The notes under the pieces: model-generated | Told to the model about the DNA's origin: nothing | The model's input: the letters and a program-made list of their open reading frames with translations, nothing else | Databases searched by the model: none | In this document: piece after piece, positions 9,674 to 24,400 of the stretch | How the letters are laid out: each line of letters begins with the position of its first letter | Numbering within the stretch: the first letter of the stretch is position 1 | Source: Dipteris shenzhenensis | Taxonomy: Eukaryota > Polypodiophyta > Polypodiopsida > Gleicheniales | Assembly: GCA_047967505.1 (NCBI GenBank) | Contig: CM106540.1 | DNA: 64,000 nt | Direction: 5' to 3' (one strand) | Program-made: the position numbers and the translations under genes

Positions 9674-12600
9674 GTGCTAGTTCATTGTTATCCCACAATG
9701 TTAGTTGTGTGCTGTCACGTCTCTTTTGAATTCATATTATAACTAAAGACTGGACGAAACTATGTCAAAAGAACCAATTGTGTTTGTTCGGTTCAAGTTT
9801 CAGAAAATATTATGACTTTGTTGCAGTTAGTGAATGGGATCGATGAGTAGAAGAGGATTCCAGGTTATGGTTTGGAGTATTCTTTCTATGCTGGAAGCCG
9901 ATTGGTTGTCTGAGATGCTGTCATTCTTTGAATGCCATCAGGATATGTAGCTGTTTATGGGTTTAGATGGAATTAATGGCCGGGGCCTGGTAGGTCCTTC
10001 TTCATCACAAGATTGTGCTAGTTAAGAGAGAAGAACGGTTTTGTATTGTGAATGATGATCTGAATTCCTGTGAACTTTGGCATTCGTTGAGAGTCTGCGA
10101 TATACGCTTTTGTTTTGAAAATATCCACATGGCCATAATCTGATAATACTGTGCGAGATTCGAATAGTTTCTGAACATAGCCTTGGATAGAGAGGTTTTT
10201 CTTCCTAAAAAAATTTGAACAGAAAGGAAGCCTAGGGTAATGACATTTTCCCATTCAAAAGAAATGTCCACATTTTGTTGTCCTCCGATGTAGAAAGATT
10301 TACCCTTGTCCAATGATATTAATGTTTTGAAAGGTTCAGATGTTGGATAGCCCTCATTTCTGATCTTTTAGGATGGTTTCCATCAGTATGCTCTTTCTTG
10401 GAATTGCCTTTGGACTTTTGTTGTTGCTCGCAGGTGACTTGGACTTCTCCTGTTCTCATGGCTTCTGCCTTGGTAGAGCATGTCCTTGTGCCAGCATCCA
10501 CCGACAGGGTTTGGTCAATCACATGCACCAGCTTATCAGGGGGTTGTTGTTGGTTGACAATGAGGCACGTGGTATTCCAAAGAATGGAGGTTCCCAGGGC
10601 TGAAGGCAGTGGAGGAGGCCTCAATTTGGGGCAACCTTGAGTGTGGTGATCCTTGGCCTCCTGGTAGTCAGACAAGGTGAAGCATTGTTTGGAAGTGAGC
10701 CACTTTGATTGATAAGCTTTCTTTGCATTGTAGCAGGGATGGTGGACATCTTTACCATGGTTGCTGAGTAGGGTGCGCAGGTACAATGGCTTAAACTCGA
10801 GGAGCAGGTTTCTACTGTGTAGTGGGGGCGGGAATGTGCAGTGGTTTCCAAGGAGATGTGTAGATTACACTGGGCTTTGTAATAGAGGAAAGGATTGGGA
10901 AGGTGTGGAAGCTGGGGGTTTTCCTGCAGGGATCCCTTATGGCCTATCTCTCTCATGCACACAGTTATGCTAGGCTATGTGTGCACTTCCGTAGAGACAT
11001 CACAGTCTACATGTTCTTCTCGTCTCAGACATCAGCCTTGGGAATTTAGTGGCTCTATCCCTTAGCTTTTATTCTATTTGGTTTTCTTTAGTCTTATATA
11101 GACCCTTCGGTCTTTTGAAGACTTTAATGAAGCTCCATTCTTTTCTCTCGTGTCCTGATCTCCTATGGTCTCATCTATTCATTGTCACTTACCACTTCCT
11201 CATTGGTTGAGTGGATCCCACATTGGTGGCGGTCCTTTCTTATCATCCTTGTGTTTCACTGCTTGGCTCGTCAATGACCTGCAGATTTTCTGGAACGATG
11301 AAGCTTTAGCTTTTCTGGTGCCATAACTTATGTCTTGCAAAGTCCTTGTGGCTTTCAGGTGCTCTTCTGCTCCATGCAATGCCGCAACTCCTCCAAATGG
11401 TCTCTTCATGTTTTCTCCTCGATCTTGAGTGACTCAGCATCCCAGTGGTAGCGTACTGGGTCCCAAGTCCTGGGTAGAGTTAGTGAGCCTGATCACTTTA
11501 TGATTTAATTTACAAGTCCCAAGTACACAGTGTGGATCCCATGGCCACTTATTTGTCTTTTAAAAATCTTATTTTTCAGGCAAGAACAAAGCACTTTATG
11601 TTTTTTGATTCCATAGCACAAAGGGAGAGACCTGAAGTGTTGTAGTCCTGCCTTTGTTGAGTAACATCACATCAACTTCCTATTTGGCATAATTTCTAGA
11701 CTCCAACTACTAATAGCTTCAGCACGGGGACCAGATTAAGCTTCTGGGGGTTGCTCCTAATCTTATGTTCTGATTGGCTGAGTGAACTCGCTAGAAAATC
11801 CATCTCAAGCATTGTGTGTAAAAAAAAGGAGTGTCAGGTCTTACATATTTGAACAAAAATTTGAGCTCCCTTGACTGCGTATACATTTGCATGCTGCATG
11901 TAACTGATCTCTCGTTACAATCAGATGTCATGAATCTTGTACCTCCTTTGTAAAAGTTTCGAGGGAGGTTGATGAGATTTCGAGCCACACGTCTAGCAGG
12001 TGTAAATACCAAGGAGGATATATTGGGATTTTTGCCATTGTGTTATATACGAATAGAGTTTTGGATGCCTTTGGCAACAGATGACCTGTGTCTTAGGAAG
12101 GTTGGCTGTTTGATGGTGTCATTAGTTGCAAGAGGGGAGTCCTTGTAAATCACATGAGAGGGGTGCCACCTCTTGATACCCCTAGCTTGCAAGATCTCGA
12201 TGTTTCTGTTTCTTTACATCATTTGGATTGTTCTTGTCTGTTTTTTGTGAAACCATTGTATACAAATTTTGGATACAAATTTTAGGTTTTCTTATAGTAT
12301 GTAGAAAAGAAGTGTCCAGAAAATTAATTGGACATGAGATATAATATTGGTTGTCCTAGCTTGCATACTCATTTTATTTGTGGATATAAATTAAATTTGA
12401 AGTACCTCCCTCAAGTCTCATGGTGAAAGTGTTTCTGCAATTTACCTTTTTTAATTGTGTGTGTTGTATTACCACATTATCGAAATCTTTTCTTTTGAAA
12501 TTTGTTTTTGGTAAACTGGAGAATTATCCAATGTTGGGTTTTGGAGGTAGTTTATCGTTTCCTAATATTAAATTACTTTGCAGCTCCGAACATTTCTGAT

Positions 12601-15453
12601 ACGCAATGGACTCTCTACCCTCTTCAACTCTGGTTTTGATGCATATAGAAACTATTACCTCAGGTTTGTAATAGAGGGCCTTTCTTGGTTTTTTTGATGC
12701 CTAAAGGATATCACTGAGTGCTACTGAAACAATCTCTTTGCAATTTTGAAACTTAAGGTTTTCAAGATTTGATGGTTTTAGATTATCTAATCATTGTAAT
12801 TGCTTTTGATTGCTACCACTTTTACTGTAATCATCAAAGCATAGAAAGATAGGAGGGTTTTACTAGGATATAGAGATTGAAGTTGCATTTTAAAAAACAG
12901 CTGTGTGAGTGTGTATTGGTGCATGCATGTGTGTATAACTTCCTGTTGTTATTTCGTATCTGGAACCTGCAGGTAGTGAAAATATTTACATGTGCAGAAT
13001 ATTCAGATGTAATTGATCCATCGCATGCAAAATATATAGGGTTTATGGGAGATTATGGCTAGAGCTGGAAGTGCTTCATAAGACGACCACTTCTGACTCA
13101 GACTTTGTACCTGAATCAATTCTATAATATGTAGGGTTTTGACGTTATCTGAATTTAAGTTGCCTTTGAAGAGTGCCTAGCATGTATTGGGATTTTAAAG
13201 ATGTAGTTTCATTACAAAAGTGCATATCCTTGCTCTTGTTTTTTGTCCTATGTATTTTTTGATTCAGAAAAAAATCTAGTACCAGTATGAAACGTGCTGC
13301 TGAGTACCTCAGATGAGTTTCGGTCATTTTTAGCCTACCCCAAACTGTAGTTCTTCTAATGTTATTAATGTATCCCAAACTAAGTAGGGTTAGTTTGTCC
13401 CTAACTTGCCTAGGTGGCAGGACAAGGACTGTCTAGGTAATCACTTTGCTTAATAACTGAGAGGACTGACGACATATGACAGATCAAGAGGGAAGTTAAT
13501 CAGGTTTTTCTTTTCAGTCGTGCTAATATAGCCAAGGGCCGAGGTTATATAAACTTGACTTGTAGAGGGATGATCGTCGAGCCTAAATGAGGTTGCGTGA
13601 GCCCTTAGGGATTGTGTCATGTGAGGACATCCTCGGGCTGTGCGTTGGTGGTATGGGATGCCTTGAGGTCTACCCTGGTGTGCGATCATGACTTCCCTAG
13701 CTTTTGGTTGAACTTGCAGTAGATCTATGGGCTTAATTGTTAGTGTCTCAGCACAGATAATTACTTCAAATGTTACTGCTGGGTAGGAGTATAATATTGG
13801 TATGAGAGCAGACCTGAAAACATTACTAGGAAGAGAGAAGCTTTCTTCCTCACACTTGGGTGAAACTATATGTAGCATATGTTGATTGTTTGAAGCAAGA
13901 AAACACCAGCTTTCTATATAGATGTGCATTGTGGAAAGAAAACAAATGGTGATGGTTTCTTGTTTGCTTTACTTTGAGCAGTTGCATGTAAGTGTTGCTC
14001 ATGAGTTAGAGAAAAGTTGTGGCATCTTGTCATGTTTGCAGGATTTATAGGATTAGAGCAGCACAAAGGAAAGGTACAGCCCACAAGGCAATGAGGCAAT
14101 TTGCTTGGGAAGTGAAAATACAGCCCTGGACAATTGTGATCTGCCTAGGAGGCTTGTCGCAAATTATGGTACATGACCTGATCATATAAAATAGTCTTCA
14201 GCAATGGCCATTGTCCGTAGGGCTTACATGTTTCCCAGATGGAGGGGGCATTTGTGACACGAGTACAGGATTTCACAGTTTCCTCCCCCCCCCCACCCCC
14301 GTTGCCGATCACCCATGAGGGGCTACGGATTGAGCACTTCGCACATGGACAGAAGGTCTTGGCCCCGATCCTAGCACATATGTTCAACCATGCAGTATGT
14401 CATGGCTTCCCTCTTGCTTGGAGTATCACCACCATTGTGCCGATACACAAAACAGAAGATCCCATGGATATTGGGAACTACCGCACTCTCATGATTGGTC
14501 ATACACTGGCCAAGATCTACGGGTCGGTACTAGAGAGAGAGAGAGATCAGCTCCTACTCGGAGACACACTGGAAGCGAGCTTTGGGATAGGCTGGTTTAA
14601 GGAGACATCATTCCACTCTAGATCATATCTTCACTGTGCAGGCAGGAGCACTTCCTATGTACCTGTCTGGTTTACTAAGAGATTCGAGGGAGCAATCATT
14701 GCATCTTCCAAGAGAGACATGGCTTGAGACCTCTCTCTTGATAGATTCACTTCCAGGACCAGATCTGCGTTAGGCTCTATTTGATGGAGATGAGATGACA
14801 TAGAGAGACCCTTTTGCATCAGATCATAGAGTAGGGGAGGGTAGTGCCGCAGGAGATAGAGGTAGACCAAGCCCAGCCCAGTGACACGTCACAGATTTCT
14901 ACAGATTTGGGTCTGCTCCTGGGCATGTCGGAGTAGAGGAGGAGGAGATCGACAACATGAGAGCAGCATGGATCAGTGAGACAAGACGACGAGGAGGAGG
15001 GATGCAGCCAGAGGCACAGGAGCCACACATCAGGTAGCAACAAACCAGAGCACGCACGATGGAGGTTCAGCCCATCATAGCTCTACTCAGTGGAGATCGT
15101 CCAACTAGAGGCGTCACTATCGATATGGCCCACAAGATACAAAGATCTTGGAGACCACGCCCCTGGCCACACAGTGTGAGACGACCAGACAGACTCAGAT
15201 ACGAGACATTTTCACAGGTCACAAGAGAGCTACCATGGCACATGGCTATGTCTTCTGACTCCGATTCTCTAGCTATATCTCCCTAGTTTTGGACTTTGTT
15301 TGCCTTCTATATGTTTGAGTTTAGTTTAGTCCAGTACTCAGCAAAGGGTCTTAGTGATCCCTTTGCCTCATCCCATTGGCTTGTATGTGCATGTGTCACT
15401 TTGATTTTGTACTTTGTCTCATAGGCTTGTGGGGCCTCCTGAAGATGTTATCA

Positions 15454-15493
<40 letters not shown>

Positions 15494-18400
15494 CCCTAGG
15501 CCAGCTTCATCTAGTCTCTTCACACCAGAGAGTGTCCGTGCAGCAGTCCACCAATTGAAGAACGGGAGAGCTAAGGATCATGATGGATTGCAAGCGGAGT
15601 ATGTAATCCATGGGATTGATGCCTTAGATTTTGTTCTTTCCCGTCTCTTCAATGAGTCTGTTTGTACAGGCCTACCACAGTCCTGGTTAGGCAATACCAT
15701 AGTACCTATCCACAAGTCGGGGGACCCTATGGAGCCGTCGAATTACAGGACCATCATGATTGGCCACGTTATGGCCAAGATCTATGCATCAGTTTTGGAA
15801 AGCCGTATAAATGACCATGCCGAGACGACAGGACTCAGAGCCAAAGGGCTGGCTGGATTTTGCAGGGATCATTCGACACTTGACCACAAGAGCTCGCACA
15901 GGACACATGCCTCCACCCTGTGGATGTACATATGAGATGGTTTGTAGACGCCGCAAGATTTTGTTACATAGGGGACGTACTCGCCGCTTCATCCCATAGA
16001 TACTGAAGGGTCTCACAGTGAACTTTAATACAATCAGATACCAGTCCCCTTCATGCTCTCTTGGTTGTACATTTTTTTTACCCCTATTTCTCACATCCTT
16101 TGTGATTGCTTTACCCTAAATCTAAGACTTAAGGGGATAATATAATTTTTTCTTTGTTTATTACTGCTATCAATTCCTAGTTTGGGATGGGTTACAACAT
16201 GTCAATTTGCTGGTTGATCATTTCTAGCAAATATCTTCCCTCTTCTTGCATTTTGGTAATCAAGGATACGATGTATGCTGTGTATGGGATTCTGGACATG
16301 TGTAGAACAAAAATAACAAAAAGGACAGCTTTCAGGAATGCCTCCCTTTGTGACGCTGTACCAAAAGATTATAAAAACATAAATCATGTGAGGCTGCCAC
16401 AAGAGCAGTATAAGGGGAGGTACACCAGGAAAGCCCATGTCCCATGCTTCACTAAAACTATTAGTGTATATATCTAAAATGTATTGGTAGAAAAAGGTGA
16501 AAATGGGTTTGATTTATTGTGCTCACACTTCTTCCAATTAATATTGAAAGTGCTTTGAAATTCTCTTATTCACTAAGTTTTGTAATTAAGCAAGCATTTT
16601 GGGAAATTGTTAAAGAAAGAAAAGAATCTCAAGATTGGATTAATTGGGGTGAAATTGACTTTGAATACTGGTTACCAAGACGACTCTTAATGTGGCGGCG
16701 CTCTTTTCCTTTGCTTTTGGTTAGACAAATGGAAATTTGGGGCACATCATCAACTAAGCAACGTCAACTAGATCAACTTTTGACTGAATGGTAAGTCTTC
16801 ATGTTGTTTTGTACTCCTTTTTTTTGTGCATCTGAGTACCAGCTTCCTAATTCTATTTTATAATCGATTCAAAAGTAAGGGTTTTTCATGGCCAAAATCT
16901 AAATGACATAATGACACAGTTGTTTCAAGATTGGTCTCTGTGTTTTTTAGTCGAAGATTTGTTAGAAGGTTGAATTCTTCTATAAGAAATAACTACATAG
17001 ATTCCTTTACTTCTGACTTTGAAGATATTGTTCGAAATTGTGAGTAATGAAGGTCATCCTTGCTTGACATCAATGCTACTAGCCAAGTTCTTCTCTACTT
17101 CTGATTCTGCATCTTACTTCGCTACAGTCCAGTGTTGCTTCCCTGTCACCCTTTTGGCACTCCTTAATCCTCTGTTCGCTTACAGAGGCTCGTTCTAGCA
17201 ACACCCTCCTTAAGGAAGAAAGTGCCCAACTCTAGACTAGAAACCCAACTAGTTATACTCAAGAGAGAGCAAAGTTATTTGAGGATTTGGAGTTTGTGAA
17301 GCCAAGGATGTCATGATTTGGTGTAGCAAAAGGATAAGTAGGTCAAACACCTTAGGAAGGCCAACCTTGATATTTGTTTATCATCGGTGCATGCTATAGA
17401 GACCAACCAACATTGTGCCTAGAGAAATACTACCAGTTCGTTCCCATAGGGTGACCTTTCAATTGAAATGTTAGAAACTAGGTGAAGATCTAGATGGATG
17501 TTACTATCCTGGCTTCACGAACTTCAAAAAAGGGGAGAGGATTTTTCTCTTCATTCTGCTCGTGTATTGTGAAGTGTACATAATTTGCCTGCATCATGCC
17601 TTTCTTTTGGTTGTTCTGCCATTAAGCTTATTTTTTGTGTCTGGAATGGTACCAGCTTATTTTACTGTTGGATTTCCACCAAGATTGTTTTGTGAAAACC
17701 GGATGGAAGCAGAAAACTGTATTGCAGGGGTCTTTTAAATAAAACAACTCCAAGGGACCAGTCAAGCAGCAGAGGAGGTTTTGCACTGAGGTTTAGATAG
17801 CTGGTCTGTCTGTTGATTTATTGTCCTTCACAACTCCAGAATATTGCAGAAATTTATAGAAACAAGGATGTTCTGGATCCACAACAGTAGCAAGCACAGA
17901 CATCTACCATCTCCTATGTGTGCATTTGATGTCCTTCATGAAAGAAGGTTTGGGCCTTTCCCAGTAATCTTCCTCTTTGGTCTTGTAGGGCAGGATATAT
18001 TACGAATAAATGTAAACAAAAGAAGCTCAATGAGCGAATATATCTATCAGAAGCAGAGCCATTTTTGCAGCAATTTGCAGAACGAAGCATGCTGAACCGT
18101 CAATTGGTTGGGTCAGCCGGGGCGCATGTGAAGACTGAAGACTTTCTTGCAGGCCTGGAAATTGGGAGCAGTTTTGAAGAACATGAAAATATTCAGCAAT
18201 TGGATGTTTCTGTGGATCCTAAGCAACCATCAAAAGCCAAGGGCATGCTCGTGTTTTTTCCGGGTAACATATTCTGTTTTTCTCAATTTTGCTTTTGTTT
18301 GTTTGGTTTACTCACCAGTGTACGAAATTCATCTGTTGGTACATCAATTCGTTAAAGGCCTCTTATAGGATGAGAGTGTAGAGAGGCTTGCTACTCTTGT

Positions 18401-21400
18401 CCACACTTTTATATAGGAAGCATCTTTTGCTATCCATCACGGTGTTGTTTTTTCAGCAATGTTATTGAAGAGGAAATGTTTTTTTAATAGATATTCCTAG
18501 ACAGCTTGAAATCTGTGTGTGTGTGTGTGTGTGTGTTCGGACAAACCCTGTACATTAAGTGTCAAACATATAAGTTTCGACAGCATATTTATAGATTATG
18601 TACAGCAGAGAGAGAACTGAAATCAGGCCTGCATATCAACCTCAAGATCCGGACCCCGGCCCTGAGGTATCACAATTGGTTGAGAAGTGGACAGCAAACC
18701 AACAATATCTTCTTCGGGAAAGAGAGTCCGACTGGCTGTCACAACTGCCCATGTAACACCCACTCCTGAATTTTCTTCAGGAGTACGACCAATTGAGGAT
18801 GCACCATTCCAAGTGCGAGAAGGTAAAGGTCGTCTAGCAACGATAGTTTTCCTGGGAGTCTGCCAAACCTCCTACAAAGTTTTGTCTTTCCCTTTGGGCT
18901 GAGAGGTGGAAGGCATAGAGGGAGAGGCATTCCCATTGGACACAACAGGTGTCTTGCCTTTTTCCTGAGTTGGAGTAAGAGGCTTGACACCCTTCTGTTT
19001 GAAAACGGGCTGACCCATCATTTCTTTAGTAGGCATCTGAGAAGGCATATTTTCCAAAGGCCTTTTGTGCATAACAAGAGGGCACTGAGAAGCCATGTGG
19101 CCAAACTTCTTACATTCAAAACATGCACGTGCAAACAGGCCCCACTTGAGCTTGTAAAAAGAATTGCCCATATCCACTTGATTCACCGTAACAAAATAGG
19201 AGTCAGGAGTGGGATGATCAGTATCTCACAAAATGCAAAATCGGTTGGAGTTCCCATTTGGCCGCGGAGGGCACACCACCTTACCCAACGATGCTGCAAT
19301 TTTGGGTAAGAGAGAAGCCAAGCGCAAAGGGAAGTCAACCACTTCCACCCATACCGGACAACGATGGCCTTACAGTGGAATTTTTTCTTGAATACTAGGA
19401 TCTTCTCAAGCCCATTTTGCTGCGTATGATCAACCATGCCTGGGAACAGTAACATATGCCAGTTTCTTGGAAAAAAGGGCTAGTAAAGCTTCTTCCCAAA
19501 AAGCAGATTTGTGAATCATTGGCTGATTGGAGACCCATTACTCTTATGCATGTCATTTATAAAATCATCACCAAATGGGTGGTTGATCGTATTAAAGGAT
19601 ACTTGCATGATGGTTTACATCCTGCACAATATGGTTTTGTTCCTCACAGGCATATCACTGATAATATCACAAATGCTTATGTTGTAATTGAGTATGCCAA
19701 ATATACAGAGCAGGTTGTTCTTTTACTGCAAGTTGATATTGCCAAGGCTTTTGATACTGTTCAATGGGACTTCATCTCTCAGACAATGCATGCTTTGGGA
19801 TTTGGGCAGAAATTGCAGCATATCATATACTGGCTTTATAGTGACAGTCAAGCTTCTTGCATTCTTTCTGGGGATATCTCTGAAGCATGGACTCTTCGTT
19901 GTTCGGTGCATCAAGGCTGTCCACTTAGTGCGCTTTTGTATCCTATAGCCACGCACCCCATGCTTCAATATATGGATCATCTCGTAGCTACGGATAAGCT
20001 ACATGGTTTGAAAATTCATGACAGTAAACCATTGCTTGCTCAAGCTTACGCAGATGATTCTTTTTTCACTCCCCGCAATACAAAGCAAGATCTTTCTGAG
20101 CTAATGCAAGCTCTTTCTTTATATGGTTTAGCTACTGGGCTTCATGTAAATTTTCAGAAATCAAAATTGTTGCCTTTGCATTCCAAGGAATGGTACTTTC
20201 TTTTATGGCCTAGAGAAATCATCCCACCAACTCAATTGGTTCGTCATCTTGGCTATCCTCCTCGTCAACAATCTGATTGGATTCTCGCAACTCCCAAGAA
20301 AAAGCTGGAGTACTGGAAATTGGCAACTTGGCCTCTGCATGTTCATCTTCGAATTGTGCAATCTATTCTGATGGCGTATATTCAATTCTACTTGCCTCTT
20401 ATTATGTTCAGCAAGGCTGATCTTGCCTCTTTTATGTCTGAGGTTCTGGAAATCTTCTGGTTTTCTCGCCATGGTAAAAAAAGCTTGCGTTTGCTTCAGG
20501 TACAGCAGCTTTGTTCTCCAAAGATGCATGGAGGTCTTAATATTCTCAATATCCATCTGCACATTCTTGCCCATAAGGGGAAACTCATGATACAATTTTT
20601 GCAAGATTCTCAACCATGGGCTGCCATGATTCGTCATTTACTCTTGCATGTTGAATCTCCAGCTTTTGGTCATTGGCAGCTTTCCCAGTGGGAGTTTCTT
20701 TTTGGTTCTGTGACAAGCAAAATCCATGGCTGTCCTTTGGTTTCCCATTTGTTAATGGATTGGAAACCTTGGATTGGCATGGCAATGATTCCTTGCAAGG
20801 CAACTCTTTCAGAGCTGAAAGTATATATTGGTCTAGAGTGTTCGCCCTTCCTTTGGCTTTGCAGGAGCCTCGACGTTCGTATTTTCTGAGTCTCAAGGGG
20901 ATTCGTTTGATTCATGATGTTGTTGATGATGTTGGATTTCCCCTTACTTTTCCTTTGGCCGCTGCTAAATTTGGCCTTGGAATGCATTATCGTCCACTTT
21001 GGCATAAGATTACTTTGATGCTCCAACCTTTTCAGCCGGTTCCTCCATTGCATCTACAAGATCGTCTTCAAAACTGGACACTTTCTTCTGTGGGCTTGTC
21101 ATGCCATCCTCTGCAGTTTGCACATATTACTGTCTCTTCTCTTTATAAAGTTCTACTTCCTCCCATTTATCTCACAAAAGACAAATCAGCTTTGGCATCT
21201 TAATCGTCCTATGAAATGGTGGCGGAAACGTTTGAGACAAATTTGGCATTCTAAGATCCCTCTCTGTCAACAGGTTTTCTTGTAGAGAGTTTTGTTGGGT
21301 GTTCTTCCTCATGAACAGCTCTTGGCACGACGACATATTGCTTCCTCTCATAGACCCATCGGTCTTCCGAAGACTTTAATAAACTTTCTTTCTTTCTTTC

Positions 21401-24400
21401 TTTCTTTCTTTCTCTCTGTATGCTAACCATTCTTTTGTATACAACAGGAATACCAGGATGTGCAAAGTCTGCACTCTGCAAAGAACTCTTGACTACTCCC
21501 GGTGGTCTTGTAGATGGAAAACACGTGCACAGCCTAATGGGTGACCTTACCAAAGGTACACTTTCTTTCAGTAGGAAGAATTTTCCCTAGTTGAGATCTC
21601 GTTGCAATAAACTGGTCATGGAAGTATATCCACAATCTTGTATATCATCTTGGTAGTTTTTAGTCCATTGAGATGTGTGTTCAACTTCTGATCTCTGAAG
21701 GACTCTTCAAAAACCTGTCTTTGTCCCAATGTGTTATTTTTCCTGGGAATGTCTCTGAAATACCACCATTTTAGGGGGCTTTTTTAGTGTGAAGCACCAC
21801 CATGTTGGAATTTTAATCTCCCTTTTGTGGTCAAATGTGTCACTATCAGGAAAATATTGGCCTAAGCTAGCAGAGGAACGAAGAAAGCGTCCATCAGCAA
21901 TCATGCTAGCTGATAAAAATGCTCCAAATGATGAAGTTTGGAAAACAGTAAGGCGGTGACTTGCCATCTGGTGTATGTTTCAGAAAATTATATATGAAGA
22001 AAAACTTCCAGGATGTTTAATTTTGTATTCCAAGAAAGAAAGAAATAGTGCTGTTGTACTGCACAATAGAATTTATAGACAGATGTTTCTTGGGTACCAG
22101 AGTTGCTTGGTCTGAGTTCCATATAACTGAAGATTGTCACAAGAAGACTAAAAATGACCCATGTGTCGCAGATAGAGGAGGTGTGTCAGAGCACACATGC
22201 TATTGGAGTTCCAGTTGTGCCTGATTCTGAAGGTGGGAAATTCACATTTGCATGAGTAAACATGGTTTCAAATTAGTTAGGAAAGTGTTAGTTGCTTCAG
22301 GATATTTGAAGGAAGTTTTTCTTTTTAGAGGACAGATGATCAAGTCAATTCTAAGCTTTATCATGATGAATCTTTGAGATGACGAAGAAGAAAGTACTTG
22401 TATTTGTATTTAATTTGGCGTGACTAATACTACAAAGATCAAGCAAAAATATGGCCTGAGACTAGTCCTTTTGTCAGCTTCAACATGCCCCCTTCCATAC
22501 CGACCTCGCCTAATAAAAATAATTTGAATCCATTTTTAGGAAATACATTGAAATGTTGTCATGTGACAATGCTATGAATTGCAGGTACCGCTTCAAACCC
22601 TTTTTGTCTGGAGATACTGGCAGTGTTTATTTATCGTGTACTTCAGAGAGTCAACCATCCAGTAAGTCTATATTGGATTCTGGTACCTTGTTTTGTTTAG
22701 TTAAACATTTGTGCTACAAGACCTATTTGTATTTCTCTGTTGTTCTTATCGAAGGGATTCAAAAGTTGACCTCCTCAATACGAATTCGTACATCATTTTG
22801 TGATCCATCTTCGATGCGAGTATCTTGATTACGTTGTCATACTGGGTCACCCTTGATTTCAGCATAGAATCATTATTTCCACCATGTTCTTCAAAATCAA
22901 GTCGTCCCCTCTTAATCCTTCAGTCACTTCATGATTTTCATGTTCGTCTACTGCTATGGAAAAGCTACAAAAGAGACAGGTAACCTGGAATAGCCCTAAC
23001 CAGAACAGGACAAAGAGATGCTGGAAGGATGTGAGATTCAGCAGGAGTGCAAAAGCATTTGATCTGCAGTCTATTGGACAGAAACATGAAGTAGCCACCA
23101 ATGGACATGTTGGATAGACCACAAACCTGGAAGACTAGCGAAGTTGTCAAGTTGACCAGGCGTCATGACTACACACTGGCTGCCTACTGCTCATAGAAAG
23201 CTAGTCATCACTCTAATGGCATCAACCATAGTTTTTTCCACTGCATCCAACCTGTGGCTTCATGTTAGCTTAACTCGAGGGCTAAGACCCTCTTAAATAT
23301 AAAAAATATGCAAGAGAGTGCAAAAAGAGCACAATGGAAAAAATAAATATAAAAAAGATGCACGAGAGTGCAAAAAGAGCACAAAGGGAAAAAGTTTGTA
23401 CAAAGGTGTACAGCTTAACCTTCACTTTCCCCTCTTAAGTTGCAATTGGCTAAGACCAAGCTGATGTTGAAAGTGTGCAAACTGATCAAGGGAAAGTGGC
23501 TTGGGGAAGATATTTGTGGGATCAGCCCCGAGGGCTGAATCATACGTTATTTCATATGCGTATGGTTTAGCCAACCATACGTGTACGGACCCAACTATGT
23601 TATCAACAATAAAAAGCATTACCTTGGGTTATTTCAATTCAAGACTGCACTCCATAGCTAGTGAGTACACATTGCATCTTGGTATGGTAGGACAGCAGCT
23701 TACTTTTGTGATCTGCTATCCTGGAGGGTCAAGGTCCAAAAAACAAGCCCTGCAGCATCACAAGGAATCTGTATACTGAGCCCTCAACAGAGCCAGAGTT
23801 TTTTTTTAATGCAGTTTGCCATTTCTCAATGTTTTCTTACATCATGCCACATTTATGTAATGCCTGAACCAAAGTAGCATTTTGCTTCCCGCAATTTACT
23901 CTTTGAGCTTCCCTACAATCTGCACTTTAGCCTTCCCTTCTTTTAGTGACATGCAAGGATAATCTCAACGGGTAGGAAGTAGTTCGTGATGTGAAGAAAA
24001 TAAATAGTGCAACTCAATGAAAGTAAGGCATTATCTTTTCCAACCAGTAGACCCCTTCTCTATCAGTGTGGCCTATGGACTTGCTCTACTTTTTCGATAC
24101 CTGCAATACTAAGGCAGCAACAGATCCAACCTTATCTCAATTCATTATAATTCATTTCTTGGACTTATAGGGAATAAGGCCCAGAGGAGAAAAATAAAAC
24201 GCGCAAATGCATTAAAGTGAACCCTAATAGTAACGATAGGGAAGAAATCTCCTAACTAGAGGAAAGTGTCCGCCAAGGGTGTGTTCATAACACTATTCTT
24301 TATCTAATAAATCCCCCTGTATTGAAGTGTGAACATGTATAGAGACATGGATCAATCACCAAAAGGAGATGAACCTAAATCAGTAAGAAAAGCTTCATAC

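Larger units (their letters stand above)
12664..16724 (+). other. RNL intron with LINE debris
   Basis: Holds two LINE reverse-transcriptase pieces (14239-14727 and 15414-15935) and a (CT)n run. A copia-type primer-site-like word TGGTATGAGAGCAG lies near 13797 without a clear LTR. The remainder (12664-14230 and 16000-16720) shows nothing I can assign. Confidence 0.5.
18537..21345 (+). mobile_element. LINE-A copy 1, twin-primed (5' segment inverted)
   Basis: The 5' part (ORF1 plus the first codons of ORF2) lies on the minus strand at 18537-19455. The 3' part (ORF2 from the RT domain onward) lies on the plus strand from 19456. Internal 5' inversion with loss of the intervening sequence is the known outcome of twin priming during L1 integration. 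The left edge is a (TG)n run. The right edge is odd: LINE-A sequence stops near 21345 and is joined to a tail motif with (TTTC)n instead of the usual A tail. Confidence 0.8.

Noticed and set aside
13797-13810. TGGTATGAGAGCAG, possible copia primer-binding site
   Set aside because: No LTR end (CA) directly before it, no matching LTR elsewhere and no gag after it.
23540-23600. Several ATACG/GTACG words near a copia scrap
   Set aside because: Only one true GTACG core here, far below the density at 6.1 and 45.9 kb.
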